NCBI RefSeq assembly: GCF_900105755.1
Contig: NZ_FNTQ01000001.1
Span: 3,596,001 to 3,660,000 of the forward strand
DNA from: Streptomyces sp. Ag109_O5-10
GTDB lineage: Bacteria > Actinomycetota > Actinomycetes > Streptomycetales > Streptomycetaceae
DNA length: 64,000 nt
Reading direction: 5' to 3'
The notes under the pieces are model-generated. The model worked only from the letters and a program-made list of their open reading frames with translations, searched no databases and was not told the origin of the DNA. Position numbers and translations under genes: made by a program. Within the stretch, counting starts at the first letter, position 1, and every line of letters begins with the position of its first letter. Of the stretch, positions 47,422 to 58,046 are shown in pieces.

Positions 47422-49005
47422 TCAGTGGAAGAAGTGCCGCGTGCCGGTGAAGTACATCGTCACGCCCGCCTTCTTCGCGGCCTCCACGACGAGTTCGTCG
47501 CGGACCGAACCGCCGGGCTGCACCACGGCCTTGACGCCGGCGGCGGTGAGGATCTCCAGGCCGTCGGGGAACGGGAAGAACGCGTCGGAGGCGGCGTAGG
47601 AGCCGCGCGCCCGCTCCTCCCCCGCCCGCTCGACGGCGAGCTTCGCGGAGTCGACGCGATTGACCTGGCCCATGCCGACGCCGACCGAGGCGCCGTCCTT
47701 GGCGAGCAGGATGGCGTTGGACTTCACGGCCCGGCAGGCCTTCCAGGCGAACGCGAGTTCCGCCAGCTCCGCCGCGTCCAGCGCCTCGCCGGTCGCGAGG
47801 GTCCAGTTGGCCGGGTCGTCGCCGTCCGCCTGGAGGCGGTCGGTGACCTGGAGCAGCACACCGCCGTCGATCGCCTTGACCTCGACGGGGTTGACGGGGG
47901 CGCCCGGCGCCTTCAGCACCCGGATGTTCTTCTTCTTCGCGAGGGCTTCGAGGGCCCCCTCCTCGTAGTCGGGCGCGACGATGACCTCGGTGAAGATCTC
48001 GGCGACCTGCTCCGCCATCTCCCGGCTCACCGGCCGGTTGACGGCGATGACCCCGCCGAACGCGGACAGCGGGTCGCAGGCGTGCGCCTTGCGGTGCGCC
48101 TCGGCGACGTCCGAACCGACGGCGATGCCGCAGGGGTTGGCGTGCTTGATGATCGCGACGCACGGCTCGTCGTGGTCGTACGCGGCACGGCGGGCGGCGT
48201 CCGTGTCCGTGTAGTTGTTGTACGACATCTCCTTGCCGTGCAGCTGCTCGGCCTCGGCGAGACCGCCGCCAGCGGCGTCGACGTAGAGGGCGGCGGGCTG
48301 GTGCGGGTTCTCGCCGTAGCGCAGGGTGTTCTCGCGCTGCCAGGTGGCGCCGAGGAAGTCGGGGAACCGCGAGTCGTCGACCGGGGCGTACTCCGAGGCG
48401 AACCAGGAGGCCACCGCCACGTCGTAGGCGGCCGTGTGCTGGAAGGCCTCGGCGGCGAGCCGCTTGCGGGTGGCGAGGTCGAAGCCGCCCTCGGCGACGG
48501 CCTTGAGGACGTCGGCGTAGCGGGCGGGGCTGGTGACGATCGCGACCGAGGGGTGGTTCTTGGCGGCCGCGCGGACCATCGAAGGACCGCCGATGTCGAT
48601 CTGCTCGACGCACTCGTCGGGGGTGGCGCCGGAGGCGACGGTCTCGCGGAACGGATAGAGGTTGCTGACCACGAGGTCGAAGGGCTCGATGCCGAGCTCT
48701 TGGAGCTGGCGTCGGTGGTCCTCGAGGCGCAGGTCGGCGAGGATGCCGGCGTGCACCCTGGGGTGCAGGGTCTTGACCCGGCCGTCCAGGCACTCCGGGA
48801 AGCCGGTGAGCTCCTCGACCTTGGTGACGGGCACGCCGGCGGCGGCGATGCGGGCGGCGGTCGAGCCGGTGGAGACGAGTGCGACACCGGCCTCGTGCAG
48901 CCCGCGGGCGAGCTCTTCGAGCCCGGTCTTGTCGTAGACGCTGACGAGCGCGCGACGGATGGGCCGCTTGCCGCTCTCGGCCGTGACAGTGCTCTCGGCG
49001 GTCAC
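47422..49005 (-). CDS. purH: Bifunctional AICAR formyltransferase / IMP cyclohydrolase
   Basis: 527 aa, last two steps of IMP synthesis. The N-terminal MGS-like cyclohydrolase domain has VSTGSTAARIAAAGV and GRVKTLHPRVHAGILAD. The C-terminal AICARFT domain has KEMSYNNYTDTDAA, IIKHANPCGIAV and a PFPDGLEILTAAGVKAVVQP ending. GTG 49005 overlaps the purN stop (GTGA), so the two are coupled. Confidence 0.97.
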   Translation of the reverse strand: MTAESTVTAESGKRPIRRALVSVYDKTGLEELARGLHEAGVALVSTGSTAARIAAAGVPVTKVEELTGFPECLDGRVKTLHPRVHAGILADLRLEDHRRQLQELGIEPFDLVVSNLYPFRETVASGATPDECVEQIDIGGPSMVRAAAKNHPSVAIVTSPARYADVLKAVAEGGFDLATRKRLAAEAFQHTAAYDVAVASWFASEYAPVDDSRFPDFLGATWQRENTLRYGENPHQPAALYVDAAGGGLAEAEQLHGKEMSYNNYTDTDAARRAAYDHDEPCVAIIKHANPCGIAVGSDVAEAHRKAHACDPLSAFGGVIAVNRPVSREMAEQVAEIFTEVIVAPDYEEGALEALAKKKNIRVLKAPGAPVNPVEVKAIDGGVLLQVTDRLQADGDDPANWTLATGEALDAAELAELAFAWKACRAVKSNAILLAKDGASVGVGMGQVNRVDSAKLAVERAGEERARGSYAASDAFFPFPDGLEILTAAGVKAVVQPGGSVRDELVVEAAKKAGVTMYFTGTRHFFH

Positions 49006-49631
49006 TGGATAACTACCTTTCGTCCCTCAATGCGATAGCCGTTGCGGGCGATCCGCCCCACGACCTCGACGAGCAGCCTTCGCTCGACGTCCTTGATGCG
49101 CTCGTGCAGCGCGCTCTCGTCGTCCTCGTCCCGGACCTCCACCACGCCCTGAGCGATGATCGGTCCGGTGTCGACGCCGTCGTCGACGAAGTGGACGGTG
49201 CAGCCGGTGACCCTGGCGCCGTACGCGAGCGCGTCCCGTACGCCGTGGGCTCCGGGGAAACTGGGCAGCAGGGCGGGGTGCGTGTTGACGGTCCGCCCGC
49301 CGAACCGCGCCAGGAACTCCTTCCCGACGATCTTCATGAACCCGGCGGAGACGACGAGATCGGGTTCGTGGGCGGCCACGGCGTCGGCCAGCGCCCGGTC
49401 CCACTCCTCCCGGGTCGCGAAGTCCTTCACCCTGGTCACGAACGTCGGGATCCCGGCCCGCTCGGCACGCGCGAGCCCCTCGATGCCGGCACGGTCGGCA
49501 CCGACGGCGACGACCTCGGCACCGTAGGCCTCGGCGCCGTGCTCGGCGATCGCGTCGAGGAGCGCCTGGAGGTTGGTGCCGGATCCGGAGACCAGCACGA
49601 CAAGGCGCTTGGCCACGGGCTTGGCGGCCAC
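49002..49631 (-). CDS. purN: Phosphoribosylglycinamide formyltransferase
   Basis: 209 aa. It has the catalytic Asn-His-Asp set in VNTHPALLPSFPGAHGVRDA and HFVDDGVDTGPIIAQ, and the folate-binding SAGFMKIVG. It transfers formyl from 10-formyl-THF to GAR in purine synthesis. GTG 49631 with AAAGGG upstream. First gene of the purNH operon, divergent from the 49989 gene. Confidence 0.96.
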   Translation of the reverse strand: MAAKPVAKRLVVLVSGSGTNLQALLDAIAEHGAEAYGAEVVAVGADRAGIEGLARAERAGIPTFVTRVKDFATREEWDRALADAVAAHEPDLVVSAGFMKIVGKEFLARFGGRTVNTHPALLPSFPGAHGVRDALAYGARVTGCTVHFVDDGVDTGPIIAQGVVEVRDEDDESALHERIKDVERRLLVEVVGRIARNGYRIEGRKVVIQ

Positions 49632-49988
49632 GGTGGGGCCCTTTCTCGGGGGAGCGTCGGTACGGTGGCCGGCCCCGCACCCGCTTTGTACATTCGTACG
49701 AGTGCTTCGCGCCCCGGGATACGGGGAAGTCTACGAAGCGGCCGACCGTCAGCAACGATACCGGCACACCGGGCGGCCCCCACGGGACGGGGGCGTGGCC
49801 GGAAGGTAGCGTCTGGGAGGTGGCGGGGCGGGAACGTGTCCGGGATACGACGCGTTCACGGGGTAGGCGGTCGTTCCGGCCGCCGTACCGATCGCCCGCA
49901 GCCAGCCGCCGTATCCAGCCGTATCCGTATCCAGCCCATCCATCAGCTCTGTTCTGTTCATCTTGATCTAGGGGAAGACGCTCACTTG
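49632..49988. other. 357-bp divergent promoter region of purN and the 49989 gene
   Basis: It contains pyrimidine-rich and direct-repeat sequence (ccgtatccagccgtatccgtatcc near 49910) and a tgtacattcgtacga string near 49687. No ZTP aptamer or other RNA motif was recognised. A 70-codon − strand frame here has no ribosome site. Confidence 0.5.
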
Positions 49989-50765
<777 letters not shown>

Positions 50766-50807
50766 CGGGGCGGAGGCGGACGGTGCCGGGGTGACGGGGC
50801 GGGAGGG

Positions 50808-52595
50808 TCAGGGACCGTCGGTGCCCTCGTCCTCGGCCGCATCGTCCTCGGCCGCATCGTCCTCGACCACGTCGTCCTCGTCCTCGGCCGTCGGCTCGGA
50901 CAGCCTCCGCAGCGCCGTCCAGCGGGCCTTGCGCGCCTCCTCGTCCTCCCAGGGGCCGGGCGGCGGGTCCACCGGCGGCATCTCCCCGGGCAGCGGGTGG
51001 ACGGGGTGCACCTCGCCGGGCAGCGGGTGGACGGGGTGCACGTGGTGCGGCTCGGCCGGCAGCGCCTCGTACCGCTCGGAGGCGTCGCCGTCGGCCTGGT
51101 CGGGCAGCAGTCCGGTCACGAAGACCGGGGCCGGGGTCGCCACCGGCGCCGGGACGGGAGCGGGGGCCGAGGTACGGGACGGGGCCGACGGCGTCTGACT
51201 CCCCTGCGTCCGCTCCTGCTCCGCGGCCCGCCCGTCCCGCGGCTTGCGCCCCGCGAAGCCCAGCCACGCGGCGAGTGAGTCGGCGCCCTCCCTCCGCCAG
51301 GCCCGCAGCGTCAGGGCGGCCGGCAGGCTCACCGCGAGGAGCCAGCCGCCCGTCGCCGCGCCCGTCTGCCACCAGACGGGGCCGAAGGAGGCGAGCGCGG
51401 CGACGCCCAGCGGGCCGCCCGCCAGCTCGGCCAGCGCCGCGAGCAGCAGCGCGCCCAGCAGCGCCGCCAGTGCCGCCACCCCGGCCGTGCGCTTGGCCGA
51501 CCAGCGCCGCTCGGCCGCCCGCGCCGCCACGAACCACGCCACCGTCACGCCGGCCACCACCGGCACCGCCCCGGCCACCCAGTGCACCCAGGTCCCGGGA
51601 CCGTGCTGCGGCACGGCCGCCAGCAGCGGGAAGGGCGGGAGCAGCGGTGCCGGATCCGAGGCCAGCGCCGTCACGTGGTGCCCGGCGCCGAGCACGAAGC
51701 CGGGGCCCACGGCGTACGACGCGGACCACACCGCCGCGTTCGGGATCAGCGAGACGCAGAGGAACAGCACCGCGAACCGGCCCGTCCAGCCCTCCGTCAG
51801 CTGCAGGAACGACGCCCGCGCGGTGTCCCCGTGCCCCACCAGCGACACCGCGAGCAGCAGCGTGCCGCCGCCGAGGAACACGGCCGTCCCGGCCAGGGAC
51901 GCGCGCAGGGCCGTACCCCACCGCACCCGGGTGTCGCGCCCGAGCAGCCGCCGCCGTACCGCACCCGGCAGGAGTGACACCAGGCGCAGCAGCGGTTCAC
52001 GCGGCCGGCCGTACGCCGTCCACACCCCGGCGCCCGCCGCGCACGCCGCGAGCAGGGGCGCAGCCACCGCCACCCACGCCCACTGCGGCCGCAGCGCGCC
52101 GCCGGACGCGTACAGGGTGGCGCAGCCGCCGACGCCGAGGTAGCCGGCGACGACCCCGGCCCAGGCCGTACGGGCGCGGACCGGCGGCGGGGCGTCGGGA
52201 TCGTCGCCGTCCGGCGCGTCCACCGCGTACCGCGCCGCCCGCTGCAGGAGCAGCGCCGGCACCAGGAGCAGCAGCAACGGTGTCACCCCGACCGGCGCCG
52301 GCACTCCGGACAGCGTGTCGGTGCGGACCAGTTCGACGCCGTGGGCGAGCAGCCACAGCGCGGCCGCGACGTGCAGCGCGCCGCCCGGTCCGCTGTCGGG
52401 GTAGGGCGAGCTGACCCACAGCGCGATCGCCAGCACGGCGAAGGACCCGAGTCCGAGTCCGGCCGCGAGCGCACCGGCCGCCAGGCTCGCGCCCAGTCCA
52501 GGGGAACGGTCGCGCACCCGGCTGAGCAGCGGCGGCGAGTGCCGACGAGAGGGCAACGACGGGCGGCGGGCGGTCATCCGAATCACGACCGCCAT
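50808..52595 (-). CDS. perM: PerM-like polytopic membrane protein (DUF6350)
   Basis: 595 aa with about ten helices (e.g. ASLAAGALAAGLGLGSFAVL) and a long acidic, Pro/His-rich C-terminal tail from ~440 containing two VHPVHPLPGE repeats and an EDEDDVVEDDAAEDD run. Position between sucCD and purNH matches Rv0955 (PerM) of M. tuberculosis, linked to cell division and persistence. The start is ambiguous: ATG 52595 has GGGAG immediately adjacent; GTG 52586 or ATG 52577 are better spaced. Confidence 0.78.
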   Translation of the reverse strand: MAVVIRMTARRPSLPSRRHSPPLLSRVRDRSPGLGASLAAGALAAGLGLGSFAVLAIALWVSSPYPDSGPGGALHVAAALWLLAHGVELVRTDTLSGVPAPVGVTPLLLLLVPALLLQRAARYAVDAPDGDDPDAPPPVRARTAWAGVVAGYLGVGGCATLYASGGALRPQWAWVAVAAPLLAACAAGAGVWTAYGRPREPLLRLVSLLPGAVRRRLLGRDTRVRWGTALRASLAGTAVFLGGGTLLLAVSLVGHGDTARASFLQLTEGWTGRFAVLFLCVSLIPNAAVWSASYAVGPGFVLGAGHHVTALASDPAPLLPPFPLLAAVPQHGPGTWVHWVAGAVPVVAGVTVAWFVAARAAERRWSAKRTAGVAALAALLGALLLAALAELAGGPLGVAALASFGPVWWQTGAATGGWLLAVSLPAALTLRAWRREGADSLAAWLGFAGRKPRDGRAAEQERTQGSQTPSAPSRTSAPAPVPAPVATPAPVFVTGLLPDQADGDASERYEALPAEPHHVHPVHPLPGEVHPVHPLPGEMPPVDPPPGPWEDEEARKARWTALRRLSEPTAEDEDDVVEDDAAEDDAAEDEGTDGP

Positions 52596-52691
52596 GCTCC
52601 CAACGACACGCGCTTTCCCGTCGTAACCGGTGAACAGCCGAAGTGTCGCTCAATATATGTTTATGTGCTTTTTCGAAGGGAGGTGCGCCCG

Positions 52692-53534
52692 ATGACGCAG
52701 AGCCCTGGCCATGTCCACGAGGCCGGACTGTCCCCCGCTCTGACGCCCGCTCAGGCCTTCGACGCGCTCTACGCGTTCTGCGCCCCGGCCCTGGTGCGGC
52801 AGGCCTACCTGCTCACCGGCCGCCGGGAGCTGGCGCAGGAGGCCGTCGAGCGGGCCTTCCAACTGGCCTGGCAGAACTGGCCGCAGGTGGCCCGCGACCG
52901 GGATCCGGCCGGCTGGGTGCGGGCGATGGTGCACGAGTGTGCGCTCTCCCCCTGGCACCGGTTCCGGCTGCGCTACCGCCACCCCGAGCCGCCACCGGCC
53001 GACGCGGCCGACCGCGCGCTCCTGGAGGCGCTGCTGAAGCTGCCGCCGACGTACCGGCGCACGCTGCTGCTGTACGACGGCATCGGCCTCGACCTGCCGG
53101 AGACCGCGGCGGAGACGGAGGCGAGCACGCCGGCGGCGGCCGGCCGGCTGACCCGGGCGCGGCGGCTGGTCGCCGGCCAGGTGCCGGAGCTCGCCGACCC
53201 CGCCGCGCTGCACCGGCGGCTGGCCGAACTGGCCTCGACGGAGCGGCTGCGAGCGGCCCAGCCGCCCACCGTGCGGACGTACGCCGAACGGCGGACCCGT
53301 TTCTGGACCCGGTCCGCGCTCGCCTTCACGGCGACGATCGTCGTGGCGACGACCCTCACGCTGCGGACGGCACCGACGCACTACGAGGCGCCGATCGGCC
53401 CGGCGCAGGCGATCAGCGGGGTGCCGGCGGAGGTGGGGATGGGGCCGTTGTCCGCCGGGGAGCGGGCGCTGCAGGCGAAACTGCGGAAGTCCGTCCAGAA
53501 CGGACCGGAGAGGGTGGTACCGCTGGCGAGGTGA
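52692..53534 (+). CDS. ECF-sigma-like protein with C-terminal membrane helix
   Basis: 280 aa. The N-terminal half has sigma region 2-like sequence (FDALYAFCAPALVRQAYLLT, GRRELAQEAVERAFQLAWQN) and region 4-like sequence (LLKLPPTYRRTLLLYDGIGL, DLPETAAETEASTPAAAGRL). The C-terminal half has one membrane helix (ALAFTATIVVATTLTL near 215) and a short external tail. Region 4 looks degenerate, so it may be a regulator rather than a working sigma factor. Starts behind GGGAGG, divergent from perM. Confidence 0.75.
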   Translation: MTQSPGHVHEAGLSPALTPAQAFDALYAFCAPALVRQAYLLTGRRELAQEAVERAFQLAWQNWPQVARDRDPAGWVRAMVHECALSPWHRFRLRYRHPEPPPADAADRALLEALLKLPPTYRRTLLLYDGIGLDLPETAAETEASTPAAAGRLTRARRLVAGQVPELADPAALHRRLAELASTERLRAAQPPTVRTYAERRTRFWTRSALAFTATIVVATTLTLRTAPTHYEAPIGPAQAISGVPAEVGMGPLSAGERALQAKLRKSVQNGPERVVPLAR

Positions 53535-53691
53535 GTGCGTCGACGGCGGGCCGGTGGGGGGCTCGCGCGTTCCTCCCCCGGCCTTCGGCCGGGGGTACCC
53601 CCGGCGCCCCCTGACGGGGCGCTTCACCCGCCGCGTCTTCCCGGTCGCCCCTCTTCAGCCGCGCCCACCCGGCGCGTGCCGGTGAGCGAAA

Positions 53692-53732
53692 CGCCGGTAG
53701 GCCCGCCCCCTCGGGGAACGGGCCTACCGGCG
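53692..53732. terminator. Terminator of the sucCD operon
   Basis: cgccggtaggcccg pairs perfectly with cgggcctaccggcg around a 13-nt loop, 18 bp beyond the sucD stop on the − strand. Confidence 0.9.
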
Positions 53733-53749
53733 TACAGTCACACGGTTGT

Positions 53750-54634
53750 TCAGCCGGCGAGGATCTCGCGTGCCAGCTTCGCCGTCTCGGTCGGGGTCTT
53801 GCCGACCTTGACGCCCGCGGCCTCCAGGGCCTCCTTCTTCGCCTGGGCGGTGCCCGACGAACCGGAGACGATGGCGCCGGCGTGGCCCATCGTCTTGCCC
53901 TCCGGCGCGGTGAAGCCCGCGACGTAGCCGACGACCGGCTTGGTCACGTTCTTCGCGATGAAGTCCGCGGCCCGCTCCTCGGCGTCGCCACCGATCTCAC
54001 CGATCATGACGATCAGGTCGGTGTCGGGGTCGGCCTCGAACGCGGCGAGCGCGTCGATGTGCGTGGTGCCGATGATCGGGTCGCCACCGATGCCGACGGC
54101 GGTGGAGAAGCCGATGTCACGGAGCTCGTACATCATCTGGTACGTCAGCGTGCCGGACTTCGAGACCAGGCCGATGCGGCCCGGCTTGGTGATGTCGCCC
54201 GGGATGATGCCGACGTTGGACTGGCCGACGGTGATGATGCCGGGGCAGTTCGGGCCGATGATCCGGGTCTTGTTGCCCTTCTTGCCGGCGTACGCCCAGA
54301 ACGACGCCGAGTCGTGCACGGCGATGCCCTCGGTGATCACGACGGCCAGCGGGATCTCGGCGTCGATGGCCTCGACGACCGCGTCCTTGGTGAACTTCTC
54401 CGGCACGAAGATGACGGAGACGTTGGCGCCGGTCTTCTCGATGGCCTCGGCGACCGTACCGAAGACCGGTACCTCGGTGCCGTCGAAGTCCACGGTCTGC
54501 CCCGCCTTGCGCGGGTTCACGCCGCCCACGACGTTGGTGCCGTCGCCGAGCATGAGCTTGGTGTGCTTCATGCCGGTGGCGCCCGTCATGCCCTGGACGA
54601 TGACCTTGCTGTCCTTGTTGAGCCAGATAGCCAT
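53750..54634 (-). CDS. sucD: Succinyl-CoA synthetase alpha subunit
   Basis: 294 aa. CoA-binding Rossmann domain with VIVQGMTGATGMKHTKLMLG. The phosphorylated active-site His is in GKTMGHAGAIVSGSSG, and GIGGDPIIGTTHIDAL and GPNCPGII are family signatures. Together with SucC it makes succinate and ATP/GTP from succinyl-CoA in the TCA cycle. Starts 27 bp after sucC. Confidence 0.98.
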   Translation of the reverse strand: MAIWLNKDSKVIVQGMTGATGMKHTKLMLGDGTNVVGGVNPRKAGQTVDFDGTEVPVFGTVAEAIEKTGANVSVIFVPEKFTKDAVVEAIDAEIPLAVVITEGIAVHDSASFWAYAGKKGNKTRIIGPNCPGIITVGQSNVGIIPGDITKPGRIGLVSKSGTLTYQMMYELRDIGFSTAVGIGGDPIIGTTHIDALAAFEADPDTDLIVMIGEIGGDAEERAADFIAKNVTKPVVGYVAGFTAPEGKTMGHAGAIVSGSSGTAQAKKEALEAAGVKVGKTPTETAKLAREILAG

Positions 54635-54661
54635 GGTGTGTTGTGTCCTCGTCCTGAGTGC

Positions 54662-55843
54662 TTACTTGGCGGCGTGGGCCAGCTCGGCGGCCTTGTCGGC
54701 CGCGCCGTCCATGGTGTCGACGCGCTGCACCAGCGGGTGGTTGGCGTCGGTGAGGATCTTGCGGCCCAGCTCGGCGTTGTTGCCGTCGAGGCGGACGACG
54801 AGCGGCTTGGAGACGTCCTCGCCGCGGTCCTCCAGAAGCTTCAGCGCCTGCACGATGCCGTTGGCGACCTCGTCGCAGGCGGTGATGCCACCGAAGACGT
54901 TGACGAAGACCGACTTGACGTCGGGGTCGCCGAGGATGATCTCCAGGCCGTTCGCCATGACCTGGGCAGAGGCGCCACCGCCGATGTCCAGGAAGTTGGC
55001 GGGCTTGACGCCACCGTGGTTCTCACCGGCGTACGCGACGACGTCCAGGGTGCTCATGACGAGACCCGCGCCGTTGCCGATGATGCCGACCTCGCCGTCG
55101 AGCTTGACGTAGTTGAGGTTCTTCTCCTTGGCGGCGGCCTCCAGCGGGTTGGCCGCGGCCTTGTCGTGGAGCTCCGCCCAGTCCGCGTGGCGGAACTCGG
55201 CGTTGTCGTCCAGCGACACCTTGCCGTCGAGGGCGATGACGTCACCGGAGGCGACCTTCGCGAGCGGGTTGACCTCGACGAGGAGGGCGTCCTCCTTGAT
55301 GAAGGTGTCCCACAGCCGGACCAGGACGTCGGCCACCTTGTCGGCGACCTCGGCCGGGAACTTCGCCGCGGCGACGATCTCCTTGGCCTTGGCGAGGTCC
55401 ACGCCGTCGATCGCGTCGATCGGCGTCTTGGCGACGGCCTCGGGGCGGGTGGCCGCCACCTCCTCGATCTCCATGCCGCCCTCGACGGAGGCGATGGAGA
55501 GGAAGGTGCGGTTGGCACGGTCGAGGAGGAAGGAGACGTAGTACTCCTCGAGGATCTCCGGGGCCGTCTCGGCGATCATCACCTTGTGGACCGTGTGGCC
55601 CTTGATGTCCATGCCGAGGATGTCCGTCGCCCGGGCGACGGCCTCGTCCGCGGAGGCGGCCAGCTTGACGCCACCGGCCTTGCCGCGGCCACCGACCTTC
55701 ACCTGCGCCTTGACGACGGACTTGCCGCCCAGACGCTCGGTGATCGCGCGCGCCGCCTCAGGCGTGTCGATGACTTCACCGGCCAGCACCGGTACATCGT
55801 GCTTGGCGAAGAGGTCCCTCGCCTGGTACTCGAACAGGTCCAC
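54662..55843 (-). CDS. sucC: Succinyl-CoA synthetase beta subunit
   Basis: 393 aa. ATP-grasp domain (SVVKAQVKVGGRGKAGGVKL) and the C-terminal CoA-ligase domain (NVFGGITACDEVANGIVQAL). GTG start (MDLFEYQARDLFAKHDVPVL) with GGAAG upstream. First gene of the sucCD operon, promoter in the 450 bp upstream. Confidence 0.98.
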   Translation of the reverse strand: MDLFEYQARDLFAKHDVPVLAGEVIDTPEAARAITERLGGKSVVKAQVKVGGRGKAGGVKLAASADEAVARATDILGMDIKGHTVHKVMIAETAPEILEEYYVSFLLDRANRTFLSIASVEGGMEIEEVAATRPEAVAKTPIDAIDGVDLAKAKEIVAAAKFPAEVADKVADVLVRLWDTFIKEDALLVEVNPLAKVASGDVIALDGKVSLDDNAEFRHADWAELHDKAAANPLEAAAKEKNLNYVKLDGEVGIIGNGAGLVMSTLDVVAYAGENHGGVKPANFLDIGGGASAQVMANGLEIILGDPDVKSVFVNVFGGITACDEVANGIVQALKLLEDRGEDVSKPLVVRLDGNNAELGRKILTDANHPLVQRVDTMDGAADKAAELAHAAK

Positions 55844-56293
55844 GCGCTTCCGTCCCTATCAGTGATCTCGCGGTTCGTTGGATGCGTGGGCGTGCCGCGA
55901 AGGGCAACGTGACGTCCGCAATGTGTCACAAGGGGTGCGCACACGGTGTCCGAGCGCGCGGCATGTCCGTCTCGCAGATTATCGCCGCTCGCTGGGGGTC
56001 TCTAAATCGGGAGTCACACCTGAGCGGTGATACCTGTCACATGATGCCGGGTATCCCGGGTTTCGGTGGCACGGCGTGCCGTCTCGCGTGCGAAGTGCGA
56101 GGCCTCACCGGGCTGGGGTTGGCCCGGTGAGGCCTCAGGCCCCGAGGATTCCCGGTCCTCGGGCCGGGCGGCCGCGCCCCGCCCCAGAGGGGAGGGCCGC
56201 CCCGAACCGTGAGGTTCCGGCCGGACGGACCGACGGCGTTCGGCCGTCCGCGCCGAGTCGCCCACGGAGTCGCGGGAAACCGGTCGCACAGGC
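55844..56293. other. 450-bp gene-free region upstream of sucC with strong hairpins
   Basis: The part next to sucC (55850-56060) is AT-richer and should hold its promoter. At 56099-56136 a perfect 15-bp stem (gaggcctcaccgggc, 8-nt loop, gcccggtgaggcctc) is followed by a second hairpin (cccgagga...tcctcggg at about 56141-56163). These are probably terminators for the − strand gene at 56294. Confidence 0.7.
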
Positions 56294-56611
56294 CTACGCC
56301 CGGCGGCCGGCCTCCGGGGTCATGAGGCTGCCCGCCGAGGGGAAGTGGCCGGCGGCGGTGGCCGTGAGCATCGTCGCGGCGCGGTTCTGGAGGGCCTGGG
56401 CGTGCGCCCGGGCGGTGGCCTGCGCCCTGGCCGTGGCCGTCGCGGCGCGGGCCGCGCGGGCGCCCTGGATGGCCTCGGCGCCACGGATCCGGGCCGCCCG
56501 GCCCGGCACGGCGGGCGACTCCTCGGCGCCGGCCTCCGCGGGCCGGCCGAACGCGCCCGCCCAGCTCCGGCCGGCGGCTATGACCATGGAACGGCCGATG
56601 TACTCGTTCAT
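56294..56611 (-). CDS. Small Ala-rich hypothetical protein
   Basis: 105 aa beginning MNEYIGRSMVIAAGRSWAGA. The rest is Ala/Arg/Thr-rich and predicted helical (AARAATATARAQATARAHAQ). No known domain, signal peptide or membrane helix. GAAGGAC lies upstream of ATG 56611. Coding status rests on codon bias and the downstream hairpins. Confidence 0.55.
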   Translation of the reverse strand: MNEYIGRSMVIAAGRSWAGAFGRPAEAGAEESPAVPGRAARIRGAEAIQGARAARAATATARAQATARAHAQALQNRAATMLTATAAGHFPSAGSLMTPEAGRRA

Positions 56612-56842
56612 GCGTGCGTCAGTCCTTCGGGGCTCCGGCGCGTCTTCCACGCGCGTACGGAGCCGGGAAAGCTTCCGGTGGGGCCGGAAGCGCGGCTGGG
56701 GACATCGCCGCCCGGAGCGCCGGCAGGGGTACCGGAGCGTGCGCACGGAGTCCGAAGGGGGCTCCGCGAGGGTCCGGGCGGACGGGCAGACCTGTTCCGC
56801 CCCCGCGCGGCAGGTCCGTGGCGGGGAGGGTGGTCGCCGGTC

Positions 56843-57844
56843 CTAGCCGGGGAAGAGCGGGATGTCCCGGTACCTGTCTCCGGTCCCGGCCGCGTCGGTA
56901 CGCGGGGCGGCACCCGGCGCGAACCCGAGCGGCGCCCGGTCGGCGAAGGTCACGGCGTGCGCGTCACCGTGCCGGGAGGGGGCGGCGTCCACCGCGGCCT
57001 TGCCCAGCACGCCGTCCGGGTCCCCTGCGGGCGCGGGGCGGGCGGGCGCGCCGGCGGCGCGGGCGGCGGAGCGGGCGGCGCGGGCAGCGGCCCGGTGGGC
57101 GCCTGGGTGCGTCGCCTTGCCGGACGTGAAGGTCGCGGCGGCGGTGATCCGCGGTCCGTACGACGCGGCAGTGGTCGCCGCCGCCTCCGCCGCGGCCGTT
57201 GTACGGGGCTTCCCGTGACCGGCTTCGTGGGCGACCGGTGTCCGCGGCTGCGCGTGCGTGGGGCCGGGCGCCGGGGTCACCGGTGCCGGGTCCGACCCGG
57301 CCGGCGGGTCGGAGACGACGGGCAGCTCCGGCACCCGCACCACCGGCACTACTGGCACCACCGGCAGCTCCGTCACCTGCCGCACCGTTTCGGTGAGTGT
57401 TTCGGTGAGCGTGTCGGTGAGGGTCTCGGTCAAGGCCGAGGCGACGGGAGAGGACACGGTCCTGGTCACGGTGCCGCTCACCGTGCCGGTCACGGACCGC
57501 ACTGCTTCGCCGACGCCGTCCACCACCGGCACGGTCTTGACGACGGGCTTCCGCACGGCCACCGGTTCCCGATGCGGCGTCACCGCGCCCTGCACCGGGA
57601 GCCGCTGCGGCACCACCGACGTCACGACCGACGCCAGCGCCGACCTCACCGACGGTGCCGAGGTCGAGGACGGTGCCGACGACGGTGTCGGCGTCACCCC
57701 CTCGGCCGCCTGTGCCCGCTGCCCGCAGAGGAGGCCGAGCGCGAGCAGTCCGCCGACCAGCAGCGCCAGGTGCAGCGCACGCCGCCCCGGCGCCGTGCGC
57801 AACACGCGCACGGCGGCACCGGACGGAACGGCTGGCGAGGTCAA
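56843..57844 (-). CDS. Secreted or surface Val/Thr/Pro-rich protein, unknown function
   Basis: 333 aa. The N-terminal signal helix ALHLALLVGGLLALGLLC has AQAAEG as a likely cleavage site. The mature part is low-complexity: a Ser/Thr/Pro start, then repeats TVSGTVTRTVSS and TETLTDTLTETLTETV that could form an extended amphipathic or beta structure, then a Pro/Val run and an Ala/Arg/His-rich end. No catalytic domain. The start appears to be TTG 57844, with GGAGG twelve bases upstream; GTG 57811 is the alternative. Confidence 0.65.
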   Translation of the reverse strand: MTSPAVPSGAAVRVLRTAPGRRALHLALLVGGLLALGLLCGQRAQAAEGVTPTPSSAPSSTSAPSVRSALASVVTSVVPQRLPVQGAVTPHREPVAVRKPVVKTVPVVDGVGEAVRSVTGTVSGTVTRTVSSPVASALTETLTDTLTETLTETVRQVTELPVVPVVPVVRVPELPVVSDPPAGSDPAPVTPAPGPTHAQPRTPVAHEAGHGKPRTTAAAEAAATTAASYGPRITAAATFTSGKATHPGAHRAAARAARSAARAAGAPARPAPAGDPDGVLGKAAVDAAPSRHGDAHAVTFADRAPLGFAPGAAPRTDAAGTGDRYRDIPLFPG

Positions 57845-58046
57845 AGCGGGGTGGATCCTCCGTGCGGCGGAACAGAGCAGAAGGGGTACAACGGCGTGAA
57901 GGCCGGTGAAAGACCAGTGGAGACTTCGATCCTTGCACGGGACTCCCGAGGGTGCGCAAGCCCCCCGTTACCGATGGGTACTCATGTCCCTTTTGGCGGC
58001 CGCAGCGGTCACCGCCGAGTCGACAAGTCACCCTTCGGGCAGGGCG

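Noticed and set aside
49749..49961. 70-codon − strand frame upstream of purN
   Set aside because: No ribosome site, low-complexity Pro-rich end, and it lies in a divergent promoter region.
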